This document shows positions 1 to 8,270 of a DNA stretch of 64,000 nucleotides, one piece after another. This stretch comes from Hyphomicrobiales bacterium (lineage in GTDB: Bacteria; Pseudomonadota; Alphaproteobacteria; Rhizobiales; Rhizobiaceae). The notes beneath the pieces are model-generated. The model was not told the origin of the DNA and searched no databases. It saw nothing but the letters and a program-made list of their open reading frames with translations. Position 1 is the stretch's first letter; each line of letters starts with the position of its first letter. Both the position numbers and the translations under genes were made by a program. Location: positions 372,001 through 436,000 of the forward strand of contig UBTF01000012.1 in the NCBI GenBank assembly GCA_900468285.1, read 5' to 3'.

Positions 1-706
1 CTTCCTTTTTGATCAATGTAAATGATTTATGAAAATAGCCATGCAAATGGCGCATAACAGCGGCGCATTTGCCTTTCTTGCCGAATCCCTGCTGCACTGC
101 AATAAGTCATCTCGTCTTGGGAGGAAAAGGTTTAAGGAACCAAGGCAATGACCACTCGCTTCCGTCCGGTACATTCCGGCTTCGAAACACTCCGGCTTGC
201 AGGCCTCGGCCCGCGCTCCAGCCAGGGTTACCACCGTTTTGGTGTTACGAACGAACAGCTGACCGCTCGCGCGTCCACACAGCAGGTTCGCACCACACGG
301 CCCTCGGCAGTTTTTGCGGATTTCCGCGAACGCTGATTGAAATGCCTCAAGGCCATGCCTTGACCGGCTTTTTAGAGCCCGACGCTTTGCAGCGCCTTTC
401 CCATGGAGAGGCGCTTTTGCGTTTCTGGAGCGTGAGTTTGAAATCAGTCCCCGCCTTCCACCCTCCCCGGTTCCGGGCAGATTGGTCAGCTTTTCTGAGA
501 ACAAGGGCCAATTGGCCCAATAGGCTCATGGACCGTAGTCCATCTCCGCTGTCGCTAGGTCACTTCGACGCTTGATACTATTGCAAGATCTCTCGGACTG
601 CGCGCTTCAGGCTGAAATGCCTGCCGTCGCGAGCCATGTCCATTTGAACATGCTATTCTCGCAAACGGCAGGCGAAACGCGATTGGCGTCAAACAGGACG
701 TGACAA
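1..706. other. Left-edge region without a supported gene
   Basis: Several overlapping frames are open here on both strands, but none gives a recognisable protein, and they overlap each other in the way random open frames do in GC-rich DNA. The best-looking start is an ATG at 148 preceded by AAGGA, giving 62 residues rich in Arg, Thr and Ser with no motif I know. The stretch could be decayed coding sequence or the 3' flank of a gene to the left. I cannot support a gene or a structured RNA. Confidence 0.4.
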
Positions 707-1243
707 TCAGGATGCGGTGATCGTTGGATCCCAGGCGAAGTAGCCAAGCACGGTCAGGGCGCCGGCGTGGTAGTAAAGGACTTCAAACAGCACGCTGTAG
801 TTTTCCGTGCCTGCGGAAACGATGTCCGCCGCGACGTAGAAGTCATATTGAGGCGTTACAACATAGGCATTGGTGCCTGATGGCGGCAGAGGGATACTGC
901 CGAGTGTTGTTCCGGGAACAGGGGTCTGCGGCTGAGCGAGCTTTCCCTCGATGTCAGCGGTAACCTTGGTACCGTTGAGATAGGTGATGTTCATCAGGTT
1001 GGCAGAATAGGTGGTGTTGCCCGACTGGGAGAGCATTCGCCAATGGATGGTGTCTTCGACGTCCGCCGAAATGTTGAGGTCACCCGTTGCCTGACCGCTT
1101 TTAACATATTGGCTGGCGGCAATCATATAGGCGTAGTTGTGGCCAACCCATGTCGGATTAGCCGGATCCTTGCTGGGACTGGTCGTGTTGAGGACGAGGT
1201 TGTTAACATCCACGACGATTTCAATATCAATAACATTACTCAT
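707..1243 (-). CDS. PixA/AidA-type inclusion body family protein
   Basis: The 178-residue product resembles the PixA/AidA family, which includes PixA of Xenorhabdus (a crystalline inclusion protein) and AidA of Burkholderia/Ralstonia-type bacteria. Family-like signs are the N-terminal strand running into 'VVDVNNLVLN', the 'WVGHNYAYMIA' segment, the 'DTIHWRMLS' segment and an aromatic C-terminal strand ending in 'FAWDPTI'. I see no signal peptide or membrane segment, so it should be cytoplasmic. The start at 1243 is chosen because AAGGAG precedes it; an upstream in-frame start would add ten residues without a ribosome binding site. The gene stands alone. Its biological role is not settled in any family member I know well. 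The family call is by recalled resemblance and is moderately firm. Confidence 0.7.
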   Translation of the reverse strand: MSNVIDIEIVVDVNNLVLNTTSPSKDPANPTWVGHNYAYMIAASQYVKSGQATGDLNISADVEDTIHWRMLSQSGNTTYSANLMNITYLNGTKVTADIEGKLAQPQTPVPGTTLGSIPLPPSGTNAYVVTPQYDFYVAADIVSAGTENYSVLFEVLYYHAGALTVLGYFAWDPTITAS

Positions 1244-1582
1244 TCTGCGATGGCTCCTTGAGGGCAATATCAACAGGCGAGATAATTATAGGTTGTTTTT
1301 GCTTAGTCAATGCAACCTTATGTGGAAGCCAAAAAAAGGCAAGCAGTATGATTACTGGATTATTTCCAGCGCCGATCAGATCGCCTTGGTTTCTGGACTG
1401 AAAGTTTTGCGCGTCGGAAACGCTTCGGTTGCGGCGAGCGCGCAGGCTGCCTGGCATGACCGCCCGTCAGTCAGCAGCCAGATCCCACCGGCCATCTCGA
1501 AATCGTCGCGAAAAAGGATTGGCCGGCAAACGCAGATTTGCAGCGGCCGCGTTCGGTTCAACGCAGCCGCTGCAGCATCCGG
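1244..1582. other. Intergenic region upstream of the PixA-like gene
   Basis: This stretch of about 340 bases separates the start of the PixA-like gene from the stop of the next minus-strand gene. It should carry the promoter of the PixA-like gene. I see no convincing hairpin, operator or further gene in it; the short frames present are shadows. Confidence 0.4.
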
Positions 1583-2419
1583 TCATGCCTGAGCGTCAAG
1601 AAATGCATCATTGACGTATTTGAACTTGATGGCCTGCCATTTGCAGTATTCGTCCAGGAAGTCGCGGGAGAACCACATGCCGCTGCGCAGGCTTTCATCA
1701 TGCCAGCCCATCGTGCCCTGCTCTGCCGCCTTGTTGAGAAGACGCTGGAGATGGGTGCGGGACATCATGAATTCGGTGGCGAGAGCGCGGGCATCGACAT
1801 AGCCGATATCGATACGATCGCAATCGCCCTCGGCATCCTCTATGCGGCTGATGAATTCGTCCATGACAAGCGCGCCCGCTTCCGTCCAGAGGAACAGACC
1901 GATGCGCTCGGGCGGCTCCACCCAGTTTCTGTCGAGAAGGCATTTGCGAGCAGCGCGCGGCTGTGCTTTTGCCAGCAGGTGCGGTTTTGAGAGCAACTCG
2001 AGCGCTCGCGAACCGCCATCCAGCCCATCGATCGCGGACAGGTTGGCGACATACCACATCAACATCGCCTGCTCGCTGACGGCGGTCGCACGATATCGCC
2101 GCGGACGCACAGCCGTAGGACCGACTTTCTCGGCATAGCGATAGATTTCCAGCTGATCAAGATAGTTTTGAACCGTATTGCGACTGGCGATGCCATTGGC
2201 TGTTACAAGTTCGCGAAACTCCGCCACTGTAAACCCGCTTGGACCCGCTTCGAGGTTCAGCGCCATGCCAGCCTGTGTAAGCATCCACTTCTGATGAGCG
2301 GAAAGCAGGCGGGCGATACGAGGGTTCTCATTGAAGGAAACGCGAAGATTGCGCGCAAGCTGGCGGATCGCATCCAGCAGGCGCGGATGCGCAACCAGTT
2401 CCGAATATGTAAATGTCAT
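1583..2419 (-). CDS. Hypothetical protein, probable winged-helix/HTH DNA-binding protein
   Basis: I do not recognise this 278-residue protein by name. The middle contains a segment that reads like a helix-turn-helix ('FTVAEFRELVTANGIASRNTVQNYLDQLE' region, about residues 65-95, with a conserved-looking Ser-Arg-Asn-Thr-Val recognition helix), and the C-terminal half has a second similar segment ('VDARALATEFMMSRTHLQRLLNKA'), so two winged-helix units are possible. There is no signal peptide or membrane helix. The start at 2419 follows a purine-rich GGGGGTGG; an ATG nine codons upstream has no such site. It may regulate the neighbouring PixA-like gene, which lies downstream on the same strand, but the gap of about 340 bases argues for separate transcription. 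Function as a regulator is inference. Confidence 0.55.
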   Translation of the reverse strand: MTFTYSELVAHPRLLDAIRQLARNLRVSFNENPRIARLLSAHQKWMLTQAGMALNLEAGPSGFTVAEFRELVTANGIASRNTVQNYLDQLEIYRYAEKVGPTAVRPRRYRATAVSEQAMLMWYVANLSAIDGLDGGSRALELLSKPHLLAKAQPRAARKCLLDRNWVEPPERIGLFLWTEAGALVMDEFISRIEDAEGDCDRIDIGYVDARALATEFMMSRTHLQRLLNKAAEQGTMGWHDESLRSGMWFSRDFLDEYCKWQAIKFKYVNDAFLDAQA

Positions 2420-2697
2420 GACCACCCCCACAAAAATGATGGGCATGAATTTGCAGCTTGGCGACGCTTGGCCGCCCGACTATGTTGCAATTGCATACAT
2501 GAACTGCGCTTCGAGCGTAGCTTTGCGCAAATTGCCATTCCGCGTTTTACCCCAAACACGATGTGCCACCCAGAAATTTGCCTTAAATACCCGTTTCCCT
2601 CCATACCACGTTCATTCAAGAATTGAATAATGGTTTGATTAAAATGAAAAAAAATCCATCGGGTTGTAGTCTGGTGGTATTTTAGTCATTTTATGCG

Positions 2698-3648
2698 TCA
2701 ACCTTGAGGGGTAGAAGCCTTTTTGGCAGCTTTACGCGCAAGCCCCAGCTGGTGTTCTCTGAAAATGATGAAAATTCCGGCAGAGATCACGATGGCCGTG
2801 CCGATCAACATAGTTGTGGTCGGGATGTCGCCAAACAAAATATACGATACGGCGATGCCGAACAGGATTGAGGAATACTCGAACGGCGCGATTGTCGATA
2901 CTTCCGCGTGGCGATAGCTTTCCGTCAGAAAAATCTGGGCTATGCCTCCGGCAACGCCGCAGGAAATCAGCAGAATGGTTTGGTTGAGATCGAGCCACGC
3001 CCAGTCGAATGGCAGGCTGACAGCAGACAGCAACGTCCCGGTCAATGAGAAGTACAGCACAATGGTCGGTGTCTTTTCAGTCACTACCAGCTGACGGACC
3101 TGCACCATGGCCAGACCGGCCAGCACCGCCCCCAGGAGAACAGAAAGCGCGCCAACCGCCTCACCTGCCGCAAAACCGCCCTCCTGCAACAGCGTCAGTT
3201 TCGGCCACAGGATGATGACGACGCCGCTCATGCCCACGAGGACGGCAGACCAGCGGTAGACGCGAACCGACTCGCCCAGAATAAGCGAAGCAAATACCAC
3301 CGCCATGAGTGGAGAGGCGTAGCCTATCGCGATGAACTCCGGCAGGGGCAGCAATGTCAGCCCGTAAAATCCGCAGATCATCGAGAGGATACCGAGCAGC
3401 CCCCGCTTGAAATGTCCGAACACATTGTCGGTGTGAAAGGCGCTTCGAAGATTTCGCAGCCAGGCAAGATAGATGACAATGGGCACGATGGCGAAGATGG
3501 AGCGGAAGAAGCTGATTTCGCCTGCGGGAACGTCTGGCCCCACGGCTTTGATGCAGGTCTGCATCACGAGGAAAAAGGCGACGGAAACAAGCTTGAAGCT
3601 TATGCCCCGGATGGGGTTATAGGGGGCGGCACTCATAAGAACGAACAT
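2698..3648 (-). CDS. EamA/DMT-superfamily membrane transporter
   Basis: The protein has about 316 residues with ten hydrophobic segments and an internal duplication, as in drug/metabolite transporters of the EamA type. Diagnostic stretches are the early 'EISFFRSIFAIVPI' helix and the 'IALGYASPLMAVVFASLILGE'-like segment near the end of the first repeat, matched by 'APFEYSSILFGIAVSYILFGD' in the second repeat. It should be an inner-membrane exporter or permease of a small metabolite; the substrate cannot be read from sequence. An alternative start four codons in (3636) is equally possible since neither start has a clear ribosome binding site. The C-terminus is basic and cytoplasmic. The gene appears monocistronic. 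Confidence 0.85.
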   Translation of the reverse strand: MFVLMSAAPYNPIRGISFKLVSVAFFLVMQTCIKAVGPDVPAGEISFFRSIFAIVPIVIYLAWLRNLRSAFHTDNVFGHFKRGLLGILSMICGFYGLTLLPLPEFIAIGYASPLMAVVFASLILGESVRVYRWSAVLVGMSGVVIILWPKLTLLQEGGFAAGEAVGALSVLLGAVLAGLAMVQVRQLVVTEKTPTIVLYFSLTGTLLSAVSLPFDWAWLDLNQTILLISCGVAGGIAQIFLTESYRHAEVSTIAPFEYSSILFGIAVSYILFGDIPTTTMLIGTAIVISAGIFIIFREHQLGLARKAAKKASTPQG

Positions 3649-4019
3649 TCAACGGTTGCGGCTGTGAACCGGTTTCATTTCCACAGGCCAAGCATGGTCC
3701 CGCGCGTCTTTTCTAATAGATAGCAGATCGAAGTCTACCCTTGAACGAACTTTCGACCAGTCCGGCCTCGTGATCGCGCTCACGCAATCATCTGCTAATC
3801 TACGGAAATGCGATAGTTTTAGGTAATTGCTTCAAATATAAGCAAGTGACGCTCTAAAAAGCGGCGCTTCTTTTCCAAACGAAAAATAAATTACAACCTA
3901 TAACAACCAATTTTTAACCAAATTATATTCTAAATTCTATCATTCAATAGTTCACACTGCCCCAACCTACCCGTATTTCCGCCAATAATCGCAAACTCCA
4001 TTTCAGAATTGACGAATCC
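3649..4019. other. AT-rich divergent intergenic region
   Basis: This region separates the divergent transporter and chemotaxis-receptor-like genes and should hold both promoters. It is clearly richer in A and T between about 3830 and 3950 than the flanking genes. I found no clean operator, and no motif of the CtrA full-site type (only an isolated TTAACC near 3914). Confidence 0.4.
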
Positions 4020-5129
4020 ATGAACCATAATGTGCAGAGAATTGCCGAGAATGACGCTCCACCCGCAACGCCGCGCACAATGCGTGTGGTCACGGACGGC
4101 ATGTCGACCGATTTGCGACGGTTTAGTATGGACAACAGCCACATCGTCAAACAAATCAGGCTGCTGGCCATCAATGCATTGATCGAAGCGGCAAGAGCGG
4201 GTGAAGCAGGCAAGGGTTTCTCTGTTGTCGCGAACGAAGTTCAGCGGCTTGCGCAGATCGCCTCCGATATTTCCTCCACCTTCGAACACACCGTTCTCAG
4301 CCGCATCGGCCTCAGCCGCCAGATGGCGGAAGCGCTGGTGGAGGAGATGGAGGGTGTGCGCCTGATGGATATGGCGCAGACGCTGGTGCAGCTTATCGTC
4401 AGAAACCTGTTCGAGCGCACCGCAGACGTTCGCTGGTGGGCAACGGACACGGCGCTTTGGCAGGCGCTGGAAAGCAAGGATGATGCCGACATCGCCTTTG
4501 CCGCAGAGCGACTTGGCGTGATCAGCCGGTTCTATACGGTCTATATCGATCTTGTCATGACAGATAAGCGTGGCGTCGTGGTCGCTTCTGCCAATCCGCG
4601 ATACCAGCGCAATCTTGCCGGGCGCAGCATGGCCATCGAGCCCTGGTTTGCGGCGGCCTCGCAATGCCGTAGCGGCGACGAATATGTGGTCGATCAGGTC
4701 AAAAGCAGTCCGTTGCACGACAGCAGAGATGTGCTTGTCTACGCAACCGGCATACGCCAGGGCGGCAAGACGGATGGCGCATTGCTCGGCACACTTGGCG
4801 TCTTTTTCGATTGGCAGGAACAGGGGCGCTCGATCGTCGAGAAGGAAGCCAATCTTTCGCCATCGGTCGCGGAGCGGACCGTAGTACTGCTCTTGGACAG
4901 CGACCTGCGTGTCATCGCCAGCAGCGACCCATCCCTGCGCTTCACGCAATATCCCCTGAAAAACCCATCGAACGCCATGCGCGGCAGCTATTATGTCGGA
5001 AATGCCATCGTCGCCTTCGCCAAGACGTTCGGATACGAAGATTACGATGGCCTTGGATGGTACGGTGTCGTCATTCAGCAGACAGAAAATGATGAGGCTA
5101 TCCGCACGAGCCTGGGCCTGAAGGGCTGA
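4020..5129 (+). CDS. Soluble short methyl-accepting chemotaxis protein-like receptor with C-terminal sensor domain
   Basis: Residues 40-85 of this 369-residue protein match the conserved hairpin tip of chemotaxis receptors, the part that contacts CheA and CheW: '[20 protein letters not shown]' is almost canonical and is followed by '[10 protein letters not shown]'. The remaining 270 residues look like a Cache/PAS-type small-molecule sensor ('[26 protein letters not shown]', '[22 protein letters not shown]', '[10 protein letters not shown]'). There are no membrane segments, so both parts are cytoplasmic, and the order (signalling tip first, sensor last) is the reverse of ordinary receptors. 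The tip is also short: the long flanking coiled coil and methylation helices are mostly missing. The ATG at 4020 lacks a strong ribosome binding site; the frame is open for only 23 codons upstream, without ATG/GTG/TTG. It is monocistronic. Confidence 0.7.
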   Translation: MNHNVQRIAENDAPPATPRTMRVVTDGMSTDLRRFSMDNSHIVKQIRLLAINALIEAARAGEAGKGFSVVANEVQRLAQIASDISSTFEHTVLSRIGLSRQMAEALVEEMEGVRLMDMAQTLVQLIVRNLFERTADVRWWATDTALWQALESKDDADIAFAAERLGVISRFYTVYIDLVMTDKRGVVVASANPRYQRNLAGRSMAIEPWFAAASQCRSGDEYVVDQVKSSPLHDSRDVLVYATGIRQGGKTDGALLGTLGVFFDWQEQGRSIVEKEANLSPSVAERTVVLLLDSDLRVIASSDPSLRFTQYPLKNPSNAMRGSYYVGNAIVAFAKTFGYEDYDGLGWYGVVIQQTENDEAIRTSLGLKG

Positions 5130-5437
5130 GAATGGCGGCGATGAGCGATGTAGCAGGGCGGCTTGTAATAAAATTGCTAACCAATCTACTAGTTTATCGT
5201 AATATAATCGCCCAAGGCCCCCACAACTTCAGTAATCGTTCAACATTTAATGGAAAGATGCGTTCTTGCGAGACAAATTCATTGATCCTCATTGAACCGT
5301 TTGGTCTGGCGAGGCGATACGCAGGACATCATGTCTTGTGAATTTCACATGAACGTGACTCTCTTTCAATTTTACTTTCAGGGATCATCCGGCATGAAAC
5401 CTGAATCGTGGCAGACAAGGTTCATTCAGGGATAGTC
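5130..5437. other. Intergenic region upstream of pepN
   Basis: About 300 bases, AT-rich at the left, between the chemotaxis-receptor-like gene and pepN. A short 69-codon frame here shows no protein-like features. The pepN promoter should lie in the right half. I see no other recognisable site. Confidence 0.4.
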
Positions 5438-8086
5438 ATGCGAACAGACACGGGCCAGATCGTTCACCTGGCGGATTATCGCCCAACCGATTTCGTTCTC
5501 GAACGAGTTGACCTCACATTCGAACTCGATCCTGAGAATACCAAGGTCGAAGCACGGTTGATCTTTCATAGGCGCGAAGGCGCGGACAAGTCGGCCCCGC
5601 TGGTTCTGGATGGCGACGAACTGACGCTGTCTGGCCTGTTGCTGGACCAGATCGAAATGTCTACGGCGCAATATGATGCGACGCCGGACAGCCTGACGAT
5701 CCGTGACCTGCCGGAAGAAACGCCGTTCGAAATTTGCGTGACGAACTACATCAACCCGCAAACCAACACGCAGTTGATGGGGCTTTATCGCACGAACGGC
5801 GTCTACTGCACCCAGTGTGAGGCCGAAGGCTTCCGCCGCATAACCTATTTCCCGGATCGCCCCGACGTTCTGGCCCCCTATACCATCACCATCATTGCCG
5901 CCAAGGAAGGCAACACCTTCCTTCTGTCGAACGGCAACTTCCTCGGCGGCGGCAATTATGACGAAGGCCGTCACTTCGCCGCCTGGTTCGATCCGCATCC
6001 CAAGCCAAGCTATCTCTTTGCGCTCGTCGCCGGTGATCTGGGCCTTGTGGAAGACACCTTCACCACCATGTCGGGCCGCGATGTCGCGCTCAAGATCTAT
6101 GTCGAGCATGGCAAGGAGCCGCGTGCGGCCTATGCCATGGATGCGCTCAAACGCTCGATGAAATGGGACGAGGAACGCTTCGGCCGCGAATACGACCTCG
6201 ACATCTTCATGATTGTGGCCGTGTCCGATTTCAACATGGGCGCCATGGAGAACAAGGGCCTCAACGTCTTCAACGACAAATACGTCCTTGCCGATCCTGA
6301 AACCGCGACCGATACCGATTATGCCAATATCGAGCGTATCATTGCGCATGAATATTTTCATAACTGGACGGGCAACCGCATCACCTGCCGCGACTGGTTC
6401 CAGCTCTGCCTGAAGGAAGGCCTGACCGTCTATCGCGATCAGGAATTTTCCTCCGACATGCGCTCGCGCCCGGTCAAGCGCATCGCTGATGTACGCCACC
6501 TGAAGTCAGAGCAGTTCCCGGAAGATGGCGGTCCGCTCGCGCATCCGCCACGGCCGGATAAATACCGCGAAATCAACAACTTCTATACGACGACCGTCTA
6601 TGAGAAGGGTGCCGAGATCACCGGCATGATCGCCACCATTCTGGGTGCGCAGGATTTCCGTAAGGGCATGGATCTCTATTTCGAGCGCCACGATGGTGAA
6701 GCCTCGACGGTTGAGAATTTCATCAAGTGCTTCGAGGATGCAAGCGGCCGCGATCTCAGCCAGTTCTTCCGCTGGTATGTGCAGGCCGGTACACCGCTCG
6801 TCAGCGCCTCCACCACCTATGACGCGGGCTCGTCCACCTTCACGCTGTCGCTGGAACAGACCGTTCCGGCAACGCCAGGGCAAAGTGCCAAGCAGACGCT
6901 GCACATTCCCCTCTCCCTCGCTCTCATTCTCGAAAACGGCGAGATTGCACAGCCTTCCAAGGTTGAAGGCGGCGAATACAGGGATGGCGTCGTGCATCTG
7001 ACCGAGCGCAGCCAGACCTTTACGTTCTCCGGAATTTCATCGCGCCCTGTCCTCTCGCTCAACCGCAGTTTCTCGGCTCCAATCAACCTGCACCTCGAGC
7101 AATCGGCGCAGGACATGGTGCAGATCGCGCGCCATGATACCGATCTGTTCTCGCGTTGGCAGGCATTGACGACATTGGCCATGCCAAATCTCGTCAAGGC
7201 GACGGACGCGGTTCGAAACGGCAATGACGTCGAATTCGATCCGGCCTTCATCGCAACGCTGATTGAAATTGCAGCGGATGACAGTCTGGAGCCCGCGTTC
7301 CGCGCCCAGGCCCTGTCGCTTCCAAGCGAAGCCGATGTTGCCCGCGAAATTGGCGGCAACAACGATCCGGAAGCCATTCATAAGGCCCGTAACGCCGCGA
7401 TGACGGCAATTGCCAAGGCAGGTATTGAAACCTTCCAGAGGCTGTTCACCAGCTTTGAAGACAAGGGTGCCTATTCGCCGGATGCACAGAGCGCCGGTCG
7501 CCGGTCGCTGCGCAACATTGCCATGAGCTATCTGTCCTTTGCCGAACAGACGCCGGAGCGCGCCTCTGCAGCCTTCTCCGCAGCCAGCAACATGACCGAT
7601 CTTGCCCATGCTCTCAGCGTGCTGACGCAACGTTTCCCGAATGCTCGCGAAACCGAAGAGGCGCTTTCCAGCTTCGAAAGCCGTTTTGCAGATAATGCAC
7701 TCGTGCTGGACAAGTGGCTCTCAATTCAGGCGGCAATTCCAGGCAGCGATGCACTGGCCCGCATCAAGGCATTGATCGGCTCCAAGCACTTCATCGGCAC
7801 CAATCCGAACCGCGTCCGCTCCCTCATCGGGACATTCGCATTCGGCAATCCGACCGGTTTCAACCGTGCAGATGGCGAAGCCTATCGCTTCCTGGCGGAG
7901 CAGATTGTCACCATCGACAAGCGCAACCCGCAGCTTGCTGCGCGCATCCTCACCTCCATGCGCTCATGGCGGTCGCTGGAGCCTGTTCGGGCCGATCACG
8001 CCCGCGCGGCATTGACCACAATCGAGCGGTCTCCTGCCCTCTCGACAGACGTTCGCGACATCGTCGAACGCGTGCTAAAGGCTTGA
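5438..8086 (+). CDS. pepN: Aminopeptidase N (M1 zinc metallopeptidase)
   Basis: The 882-residue protein is collinear with E. coli PepN, a broad-specificity cytoplasmic aminopeptidase that trims peptides during protein turnover. It carries the exopeptidase motif GAMEN ('NMGAMENKGLN', about residue 268), the zinc site HEYFHNW (about 305) with the downstream Glu in 'KEGLTVYRDQEF', and the C-terminal helical domain to 'NPNRVRSLIGTFAFGNP'. The start at 5438 (ATG after AGGGAT) gives an N-terminus matching the family; a GTG ten codons upstream (5408) also has AGACAAGG-like context only inside the frame and is less likely. The gene is followed by an inverted repeat and then by pleC on the same strand. 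No anomalies. Confidence 0.96.
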   Translation: MRTDTGQIVHLADYRPTDFVLERVDLTFELDPENTKVEARLIFHRREGADKSAPLVLDGDELTLSGLLLDQIEMSTAQYDATPDSLTIRDLPEETPFEICVTNYINPQTNTQLMGLYRTNGVYCTQCEAEGFRRITYFPDRPDVLAPYTITIIAAKEGNTFLLSNGNFLGGGNYDEGRHFAAWFDPHPKPSYLFALVAGDLGLVEDTFTTMSGRDVALKIYVEHGKEPRAAYAMDALKRSMKWDEERFGREYDLDIFMIVAVSDFNMGAMENKGLNVFNDKYVLADPETATDTDYANIERIIAHEYFHNWTGNRITCRDWFQLCLKEGLTVYRDQEFSSDMRSRPVKRIADVRHLKSEQFPEDGGPLAHPPRPDKYREINNFYTTTVYEKGAEITGMIATILGAQDFRKGMDLYFERHDGEASTVENFIKCFEDASGRDLSQFFRWYVQAGTPLVSASTTYDAGSSTFTLSLEQTVPATPGQSAKQTLHIPLSLALILENGEIAQPSKVEGGEYRDGVVHLTERSQTFTFSGISSRPVLSLNRSFSAPINLHLEQSAQDMVQIARHDTDLFSRWQALTTLAMPNLVKATDAVRNGNDVEFDPAFIATLIEIAADDSLEPAFRAQALSLPSEADVAREIGGNNDPEAIHKARNAAMTAIAKAGIETFQRLFTSFEDKGAYSPDAQSAGRRSLRNIAMSYLSFAEQTPERASAAFSAASNMTDLAHALSVLTQRFPNARETEEALSSFESRFADNALVLDKWLSIQAAIPGSDALARIKALIGSKHFIGTNPNRVRSLIGTFAFGNPTGFNRADGEAYRFLAEQIVTIDKRNPQLAARILTSMRSWRSLEPVRADHARAALTTIERSPALSTDVRDIVERVLKA

Positions 8087-8096
8087 CGTAACGTCA

Positions 8097-8126
8097 GTTT
8101 GGCGGCTTTCTTGAAGGTCGCCAAAC
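8097..8126 (+). terminator. Inverted repeat downstream of pepN
   Basis: GTTTGGCG and CGCCAAAC face each other across a 14-nt loop that can pair further (CTT with AAG), 10 bases after the pepN stop. The expected T-run is absent, since an A-run follows instead, so it may be a processing or rho-assisted element rather than a classical terminator. Confidence 0.4.
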
Positions 8127-8160
8127 CTGTCCCAAAAAAATACGGAGTCGGTTCAAAGGG

Positions 8161-8176
8161 TTAAAATTCTTTTAAC
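8161..8176. promoter_or_regulatory. CtrA-type binding site upstream of pleC
   Basis: The sequence reads TTAA, seven bases, TTAAC, which is exactly the full CtrA box known from Caulobacter and its relatives. It lies within a longer palindrome (GGTTAAAA, TTC, TTTTAACC; 8159-8177) and 95-110 bases before the pleC start. As PleC controls the DivK-CtrA pathway, a CtrA site here would close a regulatory loop. The motif is seen directly; binding is inference. Confidence 0.5.
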
Positions 8177-8270
8177 CTCAAGCTCTGGACAAGCCGAATC
8201 AGCTTTGATTCACTGGTGTCAGATTCGAGCGGCGGCGCTTCGAATTAACGAGGGACATCAAGGCGGGATA

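Noticed and set aside
134-158. GGAAC followed at about 16 bases by CGCT, resembling an EcfG promoter
   Set aside because: The -10 part does not match and no supported gene lies downstream.
13-575. Long overlapping open frames on both strands at the left edge
   Set aside because: They overlap one another, have no recognisable motifs and show the amino acid bias of random frames in GC-rich DNA.
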